Source: a virus. From it: a stretch of 23,250 nucleotides of DNA. The stretch is from positions 1 to 23,250 of IMG/VR virus record IMGVR_UViG_3300005747_000209; one strand, 5' to 3'. The notes below the pieces were generated by a model. The model did no database searches and was not told the origin of the DNA. It saw only the letters and a program-made list of their open reading frames with translations. This document shows positions 1-7,847 of this stretch, piece by piece (the first letter of the stretch is position 1; every line of letters starts with the position of its first letter). The position numbers and the translations under genes were made by a program.

Positions 1-2440
1 ATGTTGAACCTGAGATTGCTGTTGCATCTGTAAAATCAACTACTGATCCTGATACTGTTAGTGAACCTGTAGATACAATTCCTCCTGTATTTCTAAATTC
101 AAATTTACCAATACCTGTCATAAATGAAGTACCATCATGTTCAATCTGAAAATCTGGTGTTGTAGCATCAGTCATATAAACTGCAAACGAATCATCAACA
201 CCATGAGTTACTACTTGAGATGTTGCATTTAATACAATTGAATCATCTTGATTGTTAGTAGTATTAGTACCAATTGTTATACTACCTTGTTTATTTGAAT
301 CCGCATTTCTTCCTATAGAAACACCGCTACCGGCTGCTGTTGATAAAGCACCTATTACAGTACCATTATTTCCTGTAATCGATGATTGGTCTCCAACAAC
401 TACAGAAGCATCATATCCTGCTGCAGTAGCTTGACCACCTATTGCTATAGAATTATCTCCACCAATTGATAATCTACCAATTGCTATAGATTGATCATAA
501 TCAGTTCCAGAAGAAGGACCATCTTTAGCAGTATGTCCTATTGCAATATTATATTGGGGGGCACCTGTTTCATATATTTGAGCATTATATCCTATTCTAA
601 TACCATCTGTTGCAGCTGAGGGTTGTTGAATATTAATACCACCATCAAATGTAATAGTAGGAGTAGATCCTGATATTAATAATGATCCTGTTAATTGAGC
701 ATCTCCTGTAAATGGAAAAGCAGATCCAACTGCGCTTGAGGCTGTGAATTTTGTTCTTCCAGAAGTATCTTTAGCTACTAAAACATCACCCACTGATGGG
801 GTAACTCCATTAAAATCTAATTTAATGTCATCTGCATTTAAATCAATTTCTATAGTATTTCCAAGTGTTCCTAAAGTTATTAATTGAGAATTATAAACAT
901 TAAATCCATTGGCTGAGTTAAAAGTAGTGACATCATTTAATACTGCTAATGAACCTGTTACATCTAATGATCCTGATATGATAGCAGATCCAGTATATGG
1001 AAATGGGTCTGTTTCTATTCCTGTTAATTGTGAACCATCGCCTAAATATGTTCCAAATGATGCTGTTGATACTCCACTACCTGATACATCTCCACTTAAA
1101 ATACTTCCATCTGCTTTTATACCAAATGTATTATTATCTGGTGATGTTAATTTTAAAGCATAAGCATTTGAGGCACTAATGGAACCTGAAAGATTAACAT
1201 TCACTGCTGCGCTACCTGTATCATCAAAATTTGCAGATGGTGGAGATAATATCATTAAAAGATCTTCAACATCAGGACCATCAGATGTTATCAATTGTTT
1301 TGAAGATGATATTTCTCCATTACCTTTTATATCAACAGAACTTAAACCAAAATGGGCATCGCCTGTGGTATGGTCAATAGAAGCTAAAGTAGTACCACTA
1401 GTATTTTTAAAGTTGGTTTGTGTTGCTTTAGCATCAATAACTCCGGTTGATTGTACTGTCACAGTAGAACCATCTAATTTTAATGGTTTTAAAGGATTTC
1501 CTATTACGTTTCCTCCACCTGATGAAGATATTTCAAAAGGGGTGTAAAAAACTTGACCTGAAGATGTATCAACTGTTAAAACATGAGCTGCTGGGTCTAG
1601 AAGAGATGAGGAGATGAATACTGTACTACTTGCACTTATAATAGAGGCTGTAATTGCAGTTGTTGTAGATGAACCTTGATCTGTAACTTGTTGTAATGTT
1701 GGTGGGGTCACAGATATGGAGGATGTAGGTACAGCAGTTGCAACTGAATCTGAATTTCCTACCCAAAAATATCCTGGTGATATATTGGGTATATCATTTG
1801 ATCTACCAATAGAAAATACTACTATTTGACCATTATTTGTATTTCTTCTACCTACTTTACCTACATTTTGAATTAAGGCAGAACCTGTTGGTTTAACATT
1901 TGTTAAACCTCCTCCGGCTTTTACATACAAAACGTCACCTTCTTGAAAATCATTTGGTGCTGTTTGTGTATTAACATCATCTAGAGATCCAACTGTGGCT
2001 ACTTGTGTATTTGTATTTATTCCTACATTCTCCCATACTAAACCTATAGCAGGCATTTTATTAGAATCAGCAGCATCAGCTTTAGCTACTGTAATTCTAT
2101 TTTGACCATTATTGAATCCTGTAATATAGATTGGGTCACCTTTGGTTAATGCTTCATCTGATCTAACTTCTAAATATACTCTATCAGCATAATCAAAAAT
2201 TGTGTTACCTGCTCCATCTGTTCTTAGTACTGTAAATTGGGTACCATCTGATGTTGGGTATGTTATATCATTTAAGGTAACAGAACCTGATAGTTTTGAA
2301 GAACCTGTTACTTCTAGTGAACCTGATAGGTTAATATTATAAGCATCAGCTCCTGTAAATGCGTCAATTGATTGAGTCACATGCCATGCCTCAATGGTTT
2401 GGGTTGTAGAGATTCCCGATTTAGATAAATTCTTTGCCAT
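1..2440 (-). CDS. Tail fibre / host-contact protein, partial (C-terminus beyond the window)
   Basis: An open frame starts at the ATG at 2438-2440 (MAKNLSKSG) and continues without a stop to the left edge, giving at least 813 residues. I checked both ends of the frame codon by codon. The protein is rich in Gly, Ser and Thr. It carries repeated short blocks of the type SGSLxVTGS near residues 35-45, 475-490, 580-590 and 795-805. From about residue 630 to 720 there are six consecutive 13-15-residue repeats built around SIAIG / SVVVG / TVIG / VSIG / SITIG, which resembles the left-handed beta-roll of YadA-type trimeric adhesin heads. This suggests a trimeric fibre that contacts the host surface. 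It is the last structural gene in the series and has its own promoter-like box 3 nt upstream of the start. A C-terminal chaperone domain may lie outside the window; I cannot see it. Confidence 0.85.
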   Translation of the reverse strand, partial: MAKNLSKSGISTTQTIEAWHVTQSIDAFTGADAYNINLSGSLEVTGSSKLSGSVTLNDITYPTSDGTQFTVLRTDGAGNTIFDYADRVYLEVRSDEALTKGDPIYITGFNNGQNRITVAKADAADSNKMPAIGLVWENVGINTNTQVATVGSLDDVNTQTAPNDFQEGDVLYVKAGGGLTNVKPTGSALIQNVGKVGRRNTNNGQIVVFSIGRSNDIPNISPGYFWVGNSDSVATAVPTSSISVTPPTLQQVTDQGSSTTTAITASIISASSTVFISSSLLDPAAHVLTVDTSSGQVFYTPFEISSSGGGNVIGNPLKPLKLDGSTVTVQSTGVIDAKATQTNFKNTSGTTLASIDHTTGDAHFGLSSVDIKGNGEISSSKQLITSDGPDVEDLLMILSPPSANFDDTGSAAVNVNLSGSISASNAYALKLTSPDNNTFGIKADGSILSGDVSGSGVSTASFGTYLGDGSQLTGIETDPFPYTGSAIISGSLDVTGSLAVLNDVTTFNSANGFNVYNSQLITLGTLGNTIEIDLNADDIKLDFNGVTPSVGDVLVAKDTSGRTKFTASSAVGSAFPFTGDAQLTGSLLISGSTPTITFDGGINIQQPSAATDGIRIGYNAQIYETGAPQYNIAIGHTAKDGPSSGTDYDQSIAIGRLSIGGDNSIAIGGQATAAGYDASVVVGDQSSITGNNGTVIGALSTAAGSGVSIGRNADSNKQGSITIGTNTTNNQDDSIVLNATSQVVTHGVDDSFAVYMTDATTPDFQIEHDGTSFMTGIGKFEFRNTGGIVSTGSLTVSGSVVDFTDATAISGST

Positions 2441-2443
2441 ATC

Positions 2444-2453
2444 TATAAATATT
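2444..2453 (-). promoter_or_regulatory. Candidate promoter box AATATTTATA before the fibre gene
   Basis: The 11-base gap between the 324-aa gene and the fibre gene holds AATATTTATA in the gene direction, ending 3 nt before the ATG and overlapping the upstream stop codon. The same element recurs in other gaps. No TTTG lies 20 bases upstream. If this is a -7/-10 box, the transcript would start at or very near the start codon. Confidence 0.5.
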
Positions 2454-3426
2454 ATAAGTCTAGGTTAACTAATACAGTTGTGTCAGTAGTATTAGAACTT
2501 TGTAAGGGTTGTGATAACTTTCCTACAGCTACTAATTGGTTAGCATTATTATACAAACCTACTGTGGTAATATAAGGTTCAAAATAAGAACCTGTTAAAA
2601 AATCATACACTATACCACTATTTAAACTACTAGATATAGCTGATGGGTTTTGTGTATAATTGTATTCATTTGGATTGAAAGTACATTTATATTGTGATTC
2701 ATATATTGTAGTAGTACTTTGAAAAGAGCATGTTATATTAGCAGTTGTTATAACAGTATCTAATTCATTAGCTCCAGCACTAGAATATACCCCAGTCCCA
2801 TATATAGCTGAACCATAAGTACTTCCAGTAATAGAAGTACCAAAAGAAGTTAATACTATAATACCATGTTGGTATATTATATCTCCTACTTTAGACCCAT
2901 CTTTAAATAAGTTTCCATTTTCATCATCTGTGAATGTTCCTGAAATAGAACCATCATCATAAGAATATGAAAATGTTCCTGGTTTTATATATTCTCCAAA
3001 TAAATTTGAAGGTATGGATATAACTCCTATCCTATCATTTGATGCTGTTGGAAATAACCTATTAGCATCTAAAGTATCTGGTAAGTAATTATCATACATT
3101 GGTTGGTAAGAACCACTACCTCCTTCTATTGTTATAGTTCCATCTGGGTTTGTCTGAGGTAAATTAGCTGGTGAACCATCCATTCCAAATAAGTAATTGG
3201 AATAATATAATTGTTTAGCTGATTCGTATATTAAAGCTTGAGATTGGGATACTATCTCTCCTGTTAGTTCTGACCCAGAAATATAAGGTGTATTTTTACC
3301 AAAAAATCTATCTATGCCTACATTTGAGGAAGTAAGTTCACTTGCCCCTTTGAAAGAAAAACTCTTGTTTACTTTAAATGGAGTTACAACAACATCCGAT
3401 GTGATAAAAGGCTTGTAAACACTCAT
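2452..3426 (-). CDS. Virion structural protein, paralogue of the 337-aa upstream gene
   Basis: A 324-aa protein of unknown function in the tail/baseplate block. Its last ~75 residues align by eye with those of the gene just upstream: YITTVGLYNNANQLVAVGKL here against YITTVGMYNDANELIAVAKM there. Both are preceded by a Y/FNYxxNPS motif and followed by a short tail ending in a charged beta-strand (VNLDL / VKLDF). A segment near residue 190 (GDIIYQHGIIVLT) is matched less well by GLFLPDIGTILLN in the partner. The sequence is rich in Ser, Thr, Tyr and Asn and looks mainly beta, with no signal peptide. The start at 3426 follows the upstream stop by 5 nt (TAGGATGAATG), so the two are probably co-translated. 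A role as an accessory baseplate or fibre-attachment protein is an inference from position. Confidence 0.85.
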   Translation of the reverse strand: MSVYKPFITSDVVVTPFKVNKSFSFKGASELTSSNVGIDRFFGKNTPYISGSELTGEIVSQSQALIYESAKQLYYSNYLFGMDGSPANLPQTNPDGTITIEGGSGSYQPMYDNYLPDTLDANRLFPTASNDRIGVISIPSNLFGEYIKPGTFSYSYDDGSISGTFTDDENGNLFKDGSKVGDIIYQHGIIVLTSFGTSITGSTYGSAIYGTGVYSSAGANELDTVITTANITCSFQSTTTIYESQYKCTFNPNEYNYTQNPSAISSSLNSGIVYDFLTGSYFEPYITTVGLYNNANQLVAVGKLSQPLQSSNTTDTTVLVNLDL

Positions 3427-3431
3427 TCATC

Positions 3432-4445
3432 CTAAAAATCTAATTTAACTCTTACTAATGATTCTTTTGTAAAATCTTTAAGTAATGGTTTTGACATTTT
3501 AGCTACTGCTATTAATTCATTAGCATCATTATACATTCCTACAGTTGTAATATAAACTTGAGGATTGTTAATAAATTGTTCGTAAATTATCTCACCTGTT
3601 GAACCTGATATAAATGATGGATTTTCTGAGTAGTTAAATTCACTATTTCTTGATCTAACAAATACATAATCTGATGTTATTGTTTCTTGAGCATTTAATT
3701 GAAATGAACTACCTAAAACTAATGAATCATATAAAGTAGCCTGATTAGTACCGTTTGTTAAATCTGCTGCTCTATTTGGTACTAAATTAATTGATTCTGA
3801 AATTGCATCTGGATTTAATAATATTGTTCCTATGTCTGGTAAAAATAAACCATATGATCCTGATCCTGGAGCATATCCTGAATTTGCTGCTATAGCACTA
3901 CCATTAGAACCTGATACTATCTGGAATACTCTATTTGAACCTATAAAAGTTTGAACATTAACATCATTTGAGTTATCTGTTAATTCTAATAAACCTCCTG
4001 AACCTGATAATTTTATATTAAAAGTTCCTGGGAATAATTTTTCTTTATATCTAGCTCTCTCAACTGATAATGCCCAAAAATCATTTGGTGTGAATACATT
4101 ATTGTCTGTACCATATGAGAAATTTGTATTTTCATCTTCTAAAACTAAAGTTCTATATTGGCCATAAACTGTTCTTGATGGTGTAAGTGAAGGAACAGCA
4201 CCATTATAATATTCACTTCCTAAACCATTAACATTACCATAAGTAATATCGAATTGAACAGTTGTATCAGAACCTGTAGCGTTTGCTTGATATACACTTA
4301 AGTAAAAATTTCCTGATGTACTTCCAGCTTGAACTGAAGAAGTATAAAATGATGTTAGTGTAGGTAAACCTGTTGACCAGGCTGTAGATTGTACTGAGTC
4401 AGCACTTACTACAAAATCTTCTGCGTCTAATCTTTTGAATCCCAT
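3432..4445 (-). CDS. Virion structural protein, upstream member of the tandem paralogue pair
   Basis: A 337-aa protein of unknown function. It shares its C-terminal region with the following 324-aa gene: the FNYSENPS motif, YITTVGMYNDANELIAVAKM, and a final strand ending VKLDF. The N-terminal halves have diverged, so the C-terminal part is probably the shared assembly or attachment region and the N-terminal part the variable one. The composition is Ser/Gly/Asn-rich and typical of phage virion beta-structure. The start codon follows an A-rich gap (TAAAAAATAAAAAATGG) with no Shine-Dalgarno sequence, 10 nt after the stop of the 221-aa gene. It probably belongs to a three-gene unit starting at 5121. 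Confidence 0.85.
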   Translation of the reverse strand: MGFKRLDAEDFVVSADSVQSTAWSTGLPTLTSFYTSSVQAGSTSGNFYLSVYQANATGSDTTVQFDITYGNVNGLGSEYYNGAVPSLTPSRTVYGQYRTLVLEDENTNFSYGTDNNVFTPNDFWALSVERARYKEKLFPGTFNIKLSGSGGLLELTDNSNDVNVQTFIGSNRVFQIVSGSNGSAIAANSGYAPGSGSYGLFLPDIGTILLNPDAISESINLVPNRAADLTNGTNQATLYDSLVLGSSFQLNAQETITSDYVFVRSRNSEFNYSENPSFISGSTGEIIYEQFINNPQVYITTVGMYNDANELIAVAKMSKPLLKDFTKESLVRVKLDF

Positions 4446-4455
4446 TTTTTATTTT

Positions 4456-5121
4456 TTATTTAGTAGTTTGATTAATGGTAATTGGAATTGTTAATCTAGC
4501 ACCACTGTCTAGTCCCACTACTGTTAAGGTTGTATTAATTGAAGTATTAGACCCAAATAAAGTATTAACTGTAGTTGCTCTTAAATTAATCTGAGTGCCT
4601 ATTACAGTTGAAGATACATTAGTACCTAATGTTGTTGTTGAAGTAGCATTTTGGTTTGTTGCTGCTGTACTTTGAATTCCTACTCCATTAAATGTAGACA
4701 TTAATCTAACATCTGCTATTGTAGCTGTGTAACCAGAAGTTTCTACAGCTGAGGCATTACCTAAATAATTTAATGTTTCTGGTGATAATGTAAAAGTACC
4801 TCCTTGTGGCATTGTGAGTGCGGAGACATTTAAGTTTAATACTGGTAGAACTGCTGTACCTCTTGGTAAAGTAGTTAATTTATACTTCATTATTTGGCTT
4901 TCATCTGGAAATGCTTCTAATAAAGGCATTCCATCTATGGCTTGTCCATAATATGCTGATCCTGATGGATTGTCAGGGTTGTAAAGTGTGTAATCTATTT
5001 CATCATCTGCTAATGCAAATTGTGTAATTCTAAAAGAACCATCATTTTTAGCTAATAACTCTCTGCCCTTTTTTGTTAAGATGGCATCTACTGTTATAAC
5101 TTGATTATTTAAATATCCCAT
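4456..5121 (-). CDS. Conserved-looking virion-associated protein of unknown function
   Basis: A 221-aa protein beginning MGYLNNQVITVDAILTKKGR, followed by a segment containing FRITQFALADDEIDYTLYNP. The highly structured N-terminal ~95 residues (GRELLAK, ADDEIDYTLYN, AYYGQAI, MPLLEAFPDES, IMKYKLTTLPRGT) look like a compact conserved domain. The remainder is a Thr/Ser/Asn-rich beta region. From memory, similar N-termini occur in structural proteins of environmental T4-like phages, but I cannot verify that here. Its position before the paralogue pair and after the 890-aa protein places it in the baseplate/fibre block. It is probably the first gene of a unit, because the 38-bp gap before it holds two copies of the ATATTTAT-like element. 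Confidence 0.85.
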   Translation of the reverse strand: MGYLNNQVITVDAILTKKGRELLAKNDGSFRITQFALADDEIDYTLYNPDNPSGSAYYGQAIDGMPLLEAFPDESQIMKYKLTTLPRGTAVLPVLNLNVSALTMPQGGTFTLSPETLNYLGNASAVETSGYTATIADVRLMSTFNGVGIQSTAATNQNATSTTTLGTNVSSTVIGTQINLRATTVNTLFGSNTSINTTLTVVGLDSGARLTIPITINQTTK

Positions 5122-5134
5122 GTTTTTTATTTGT

Positions 5135-5162
5135 TATAAATACAATATACTAATAAATATTA
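5135..5162 (-). promoter_or_regulatory. Candidate promoter with two box copies before the 221-aa gene
   Basis: In the gene direction the gap reads AATATTTATTAG, a short spacer, then GTATTTATAAC ending 15 nt before the ATG at 5121. The distal copy overlaps the stop codon of the 890-aa gene; the proximal copy is at 5135-5142. Either could be a -7/-10 box. A TTTC, not TTTG, lies about 19 nt upstream of the proximal copy. Confidence 0.45.
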
Positions 5163-7832
5163 TGAAATCAAACCTTTTTCAGTAAGGTCTAATATAATTT
5201 CATTTACTCCTTTATCTAATTCATCTACTACATATTGAGGTTTAATGATTGCTGTACCACTTGCACCAGCTGGTTTGACTGCTTGAAATATCACATAATC
5301 ACTATTATCAGTATATCTTCTAACATTAAACCAATCCCATTGTAATGTAGCTTGAGATCCTGATGCTTGGTATGAACTTGCAATTGGTAAAGGTTCTGTA
5401 AAAGTTACTTTAATTGAGCCTTGACCTAAATTTCCAGTTGGATCAACTTCTACACTTTCAACAGTAAAAGTTTGTGTTTCTACACCCATAAATCTGAATT
5501 CATCAGCAGGTTGGAATTCAATTGGAGAAGTTATAGTATCAAATCCCCAACCATCCACAGTTTCTTGCTTATAAGCACCTCCATATGCTTCAAATAATTC
5601 AGCTGATGAAGTTAAAGTAAATGTATTATCTCCGTTAGTATCAGTTGCGTAGGAAGAAGTTAGACTCCATATATAATTCCGTTCATTAGAATTAGGTGAG
5701 GCTGTAATGTTTATATCTGGGGATGGGAATTGGTATGATCTGACTGATGCGTCTTCTTCTATTACTAGGTATCCTGTTTCATCTCCTTGAGGTGGTCCAT
5801 CTTTTTGTGATGTTGCAAATTCTTTATATGATACTACCAGTGATGGTTCTATAGCAGTATTTTGATTAATTCCAGGAACATCAAATTCTATTTCAATATT
5901 AGATTTAGCTCTCCATTCATTATCCCAATTATTTTGATTAGCTTGACCTTCAGCCCATAATACTACACCAAATCTACTAAGAGTAGGATCATACAAATCA
6001 ACTATATTTAGTGGACTAGCAGAAATGCTTGAACCCCCATCATATCCTACTGTTTCAGTTCTAGTTCCTTTTGTTTTTAATTTATAAGGAGGTATCATTT
6101 GACCAGTTGTATTATCATACAAATCAAAATAAACTGCTATTCTTCTTCTCCATTTTAATGATGATTGAGGATTTGTATTTTTAACTGTTAATTTATATTT
6201 TATTGTAGAAACTATACCTTTTTGATTACTATCTGGGGTAGTATGATAATGATTACCTTGCCATAAACTAGCAGCATCTGTTATATCAACAGGTGCATCA
6301 TTAGCAAAGTTAAAAGTTTTATTAGGGAATGAAAGAGTATAATTTTGTAGAGGATCTCCATCAACTCCTAATGTAGTGCTTGAACTACTTATATAATTAA
6401 ATTCAAATCTATTTGTAGATTGATTTGATGTATCAAGAGGATTTGCATTTGTTATAATAATATCATTTGGGAAATTATTTTCAGGTGCTGCTGTTACTGA
6501 TCCGTATTGTGTTGTAAGAATATTTTCAATTTTTGCCCCACCTCTGATTATTTTTCTTAGTCCTGATAGTGAGTTTTGAAGTGTTGGATCATCTGCTGTT
6601 AAGGTGGCTTCTAAATTTTCTCCATTTCTAAAAGCATTTTGGAGATTATATAATGAAAATTCATTTAAGTTTGGTTTTTCAACAGTTCCATCTTGATATA
6701 TAAGATATTTAATTTTAGCTGTCACAGCATCCATTCTTTCAGGAGCATTTCCTCCTATCCATTCACAAAATAATATCACATTGTTTAATGAATTTACATT
6801 AGGTAGTTTACCAAAATTTCCTTCATCTACAAGGATGATACTTGCACTTGGGTATTGTACTACTGTTGGTGGTGTCCATGTATTTATTTTTTGTGATGTA
6901 GATTTAGCCCCTAAATATCTTGGTATTATAGATGAAAGTTGAGTATAATGGGATTGTGGTATAGTTGATTTAACAGCGCTTCCACTTACTACAGCATCAA
7001 AATTTATTGGAACTGTGGTTGTAGTTGAATAATCTAAATCATTAACAAATGGATTTGGTATTCCTTGACTAACATTATTAATTAAAACATCACATCCTTG
7101 ATTAAAAAATAGTTGTGATAAGTAAGGTTCTAGTATTAATGATCTATCTACTGATGAATTAGTTGCTGTTGTGATTTGAAATTGGCTTGAACGTGAGATG
7201 GTGAAAGATATTGGTGTTAATGATGAATCTATATTAACCCTTAAGAAAAATGAGTCATTAGGTGCTACTTCAGCTGATGATGAAAATTCAAAATTGTAAC
7301 TTTGAGTTGCTCCATCAACACTAGGTTGCCAATTTAATTGATCAATAGTTTCAGCATTTCTATTTAAAGCTATAGTCCAATTAGAAGATAATTCATTTGT
7401 TGCTGTTATGGATCCTCCTGCTACTATTTTAGTTCCTACACTAGGGTATGTATTTTGAAATTTGTACACCTCTCCGGTTGTTGTTCCTACCCCAGTATTG
7501 ATAGTTTCAGTAGTAGCAAATGATTGACTATCATATAATATGTTATTAAAATCTACAATTACAGGGGTTCTTGCTGAGAAGGAACCATCCATTGATGAAG
7601 AAAAATCAAAATTTAAATTTGAATGATCAGCTAATGGTATATCATTATTTCCTGGTGGGTTAACATAATAAAGATAAAAATCATTTTGTCTAGTTCTATT
7701 TACTATAGGATACGTTCTATTACCAGCGCTTAAAGGAATTGTGATTTCAGTTAAATTTTCTAGAGTGTTAGTAATATCATTACCATCTCCATCTATTCTT
7801 GCTATTTTTATATATCTTACTTTTCCTGACAT
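5160..7832 (-). CDS. Large virion structural protein, 890 aa, function unknown
   Basis: A Ser/Thr/Asn-rich, mostly beta protein beginning MSGKVRYIKIARIDGDGNDI and ending with a conserved-looking segment (about residues 835-890) that contains WFNVRRYTDNSDYVIF, IKPQYVVDEL and LDLTEKGLIS. This C-terminal segment, with Trp, Arg-Arg-Tyr and a helical KPQY end, looks like an attachment domain. The central region is long and repetitive in character, without a recognisable enzymatic motif, signal peptide or membrane segment. It lies directly after the 1188-aa tail protein, with a 15-bp gap carrying a promoter-like box. A baseplate-peripheral or fibre-network role fits the position, but this is inference. 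The start at 7832 is supported by the box and by the upstream stop. Confidence 0.85.
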   Translation of the reverse strand: MSGKVRYIKIARIDGDGNDITNTLENLTEITIPLSAGNRTYPIVNRTRQNDFYLYYVNPPGNNDIPLADHSNLNFDFSSSMDGSFSARTPVIVDFNNILYDSQSFATTETINTGVGTTTGEVYKFQNTYPSVGTKIVAGGSITATNELSSNWTIALNRNAETIDQLNWQPSVDGATQSYNFEFSSSAEVAPNDSFFLRVNIDSSLTPISFTISRSSQFQITTATNSSVDRSLILEPYLSQLFFNQGCDVLINNVSQGIPNPFVNDLDYSTTTTVPINFDAVVSGSAVKSTIPQSHYTQLSSIIPRYLGAKSTSQKINTWTPPTVVQYPSASIILVDEGNFGKLPNVNSLNNVILFCEWIGGNAPERMDAVTAKIKYLIYQDGTVEKPNLNEFSLYNLQNAFRNGENLEATLTADDPTLQNSLSGLRKIIRGGAKIENILTTQYGSVTAAPENNFPNDIIITNANPLDTSNQSTNRFEFNYISSSSTTLGVDGDPLQNYTLSFPNKTFNFANDAPVDITDAASLWQGNHYHTTPDSNQKGIVSTIKYKLTVKNTNPQSSLKWRRRIAVYFDLYDNTTGQMIPPYKLKTKGTRTETVGYDGGSSISASPLNIVDLYDPTLSRFGVVLWAEGQANQNNWDNEWRAKSNIEIEFDVPGINQNTAIEPSLVVSYKEFATSQKDGPPQGDETGYLVIEEDASVRSYQFPSPDINITASPNSNERNYIWSLTSSYATDTNGDNTFTLTSSAELFEAYGGAYKQETVDGWGFDTITSPIEFQPADEFRFMGVETQTFTVESVEVDPTGNLGQGSIKVTFTEPLPIASSYQASGSQATLQWDWFNVRRYTDNSDYVIFQAVKPAGASGTAIIKPQYVVDELDKGVNEIILDLTEKGLIS

Positions 7833-7836
7833 TTTA

Positions 7837-7846
7837 CATAAATATT
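7837..7846 (-). promoter_or_regulatory. Candidate promoter box AATATTTATG before the 890-aa gene
   Basis: The gap reads TAAAAATATTTATGTAAAATG in pieces: stop, box, then a 4-nt spacer to the ATG. The box is AATATTTATG, one base different from the AATATTTATA form. There is no TTTG 20 bases upstream. The short spacer implies a start site at or beside the start codon. Confidence 0.45.
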
Positions 7847-7847
7847 T

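Noticed and set aside
909-1547. Plus-strand open frames under the fibre gene (909-1163, 997-1179, 1179-1547, also 252-434)
   Set aside because: They lie entirely opposite the long continuous minus-strand fibre frame and have shadow composition (Pro/Ser/Asp from reversed Gly/Ser codons).
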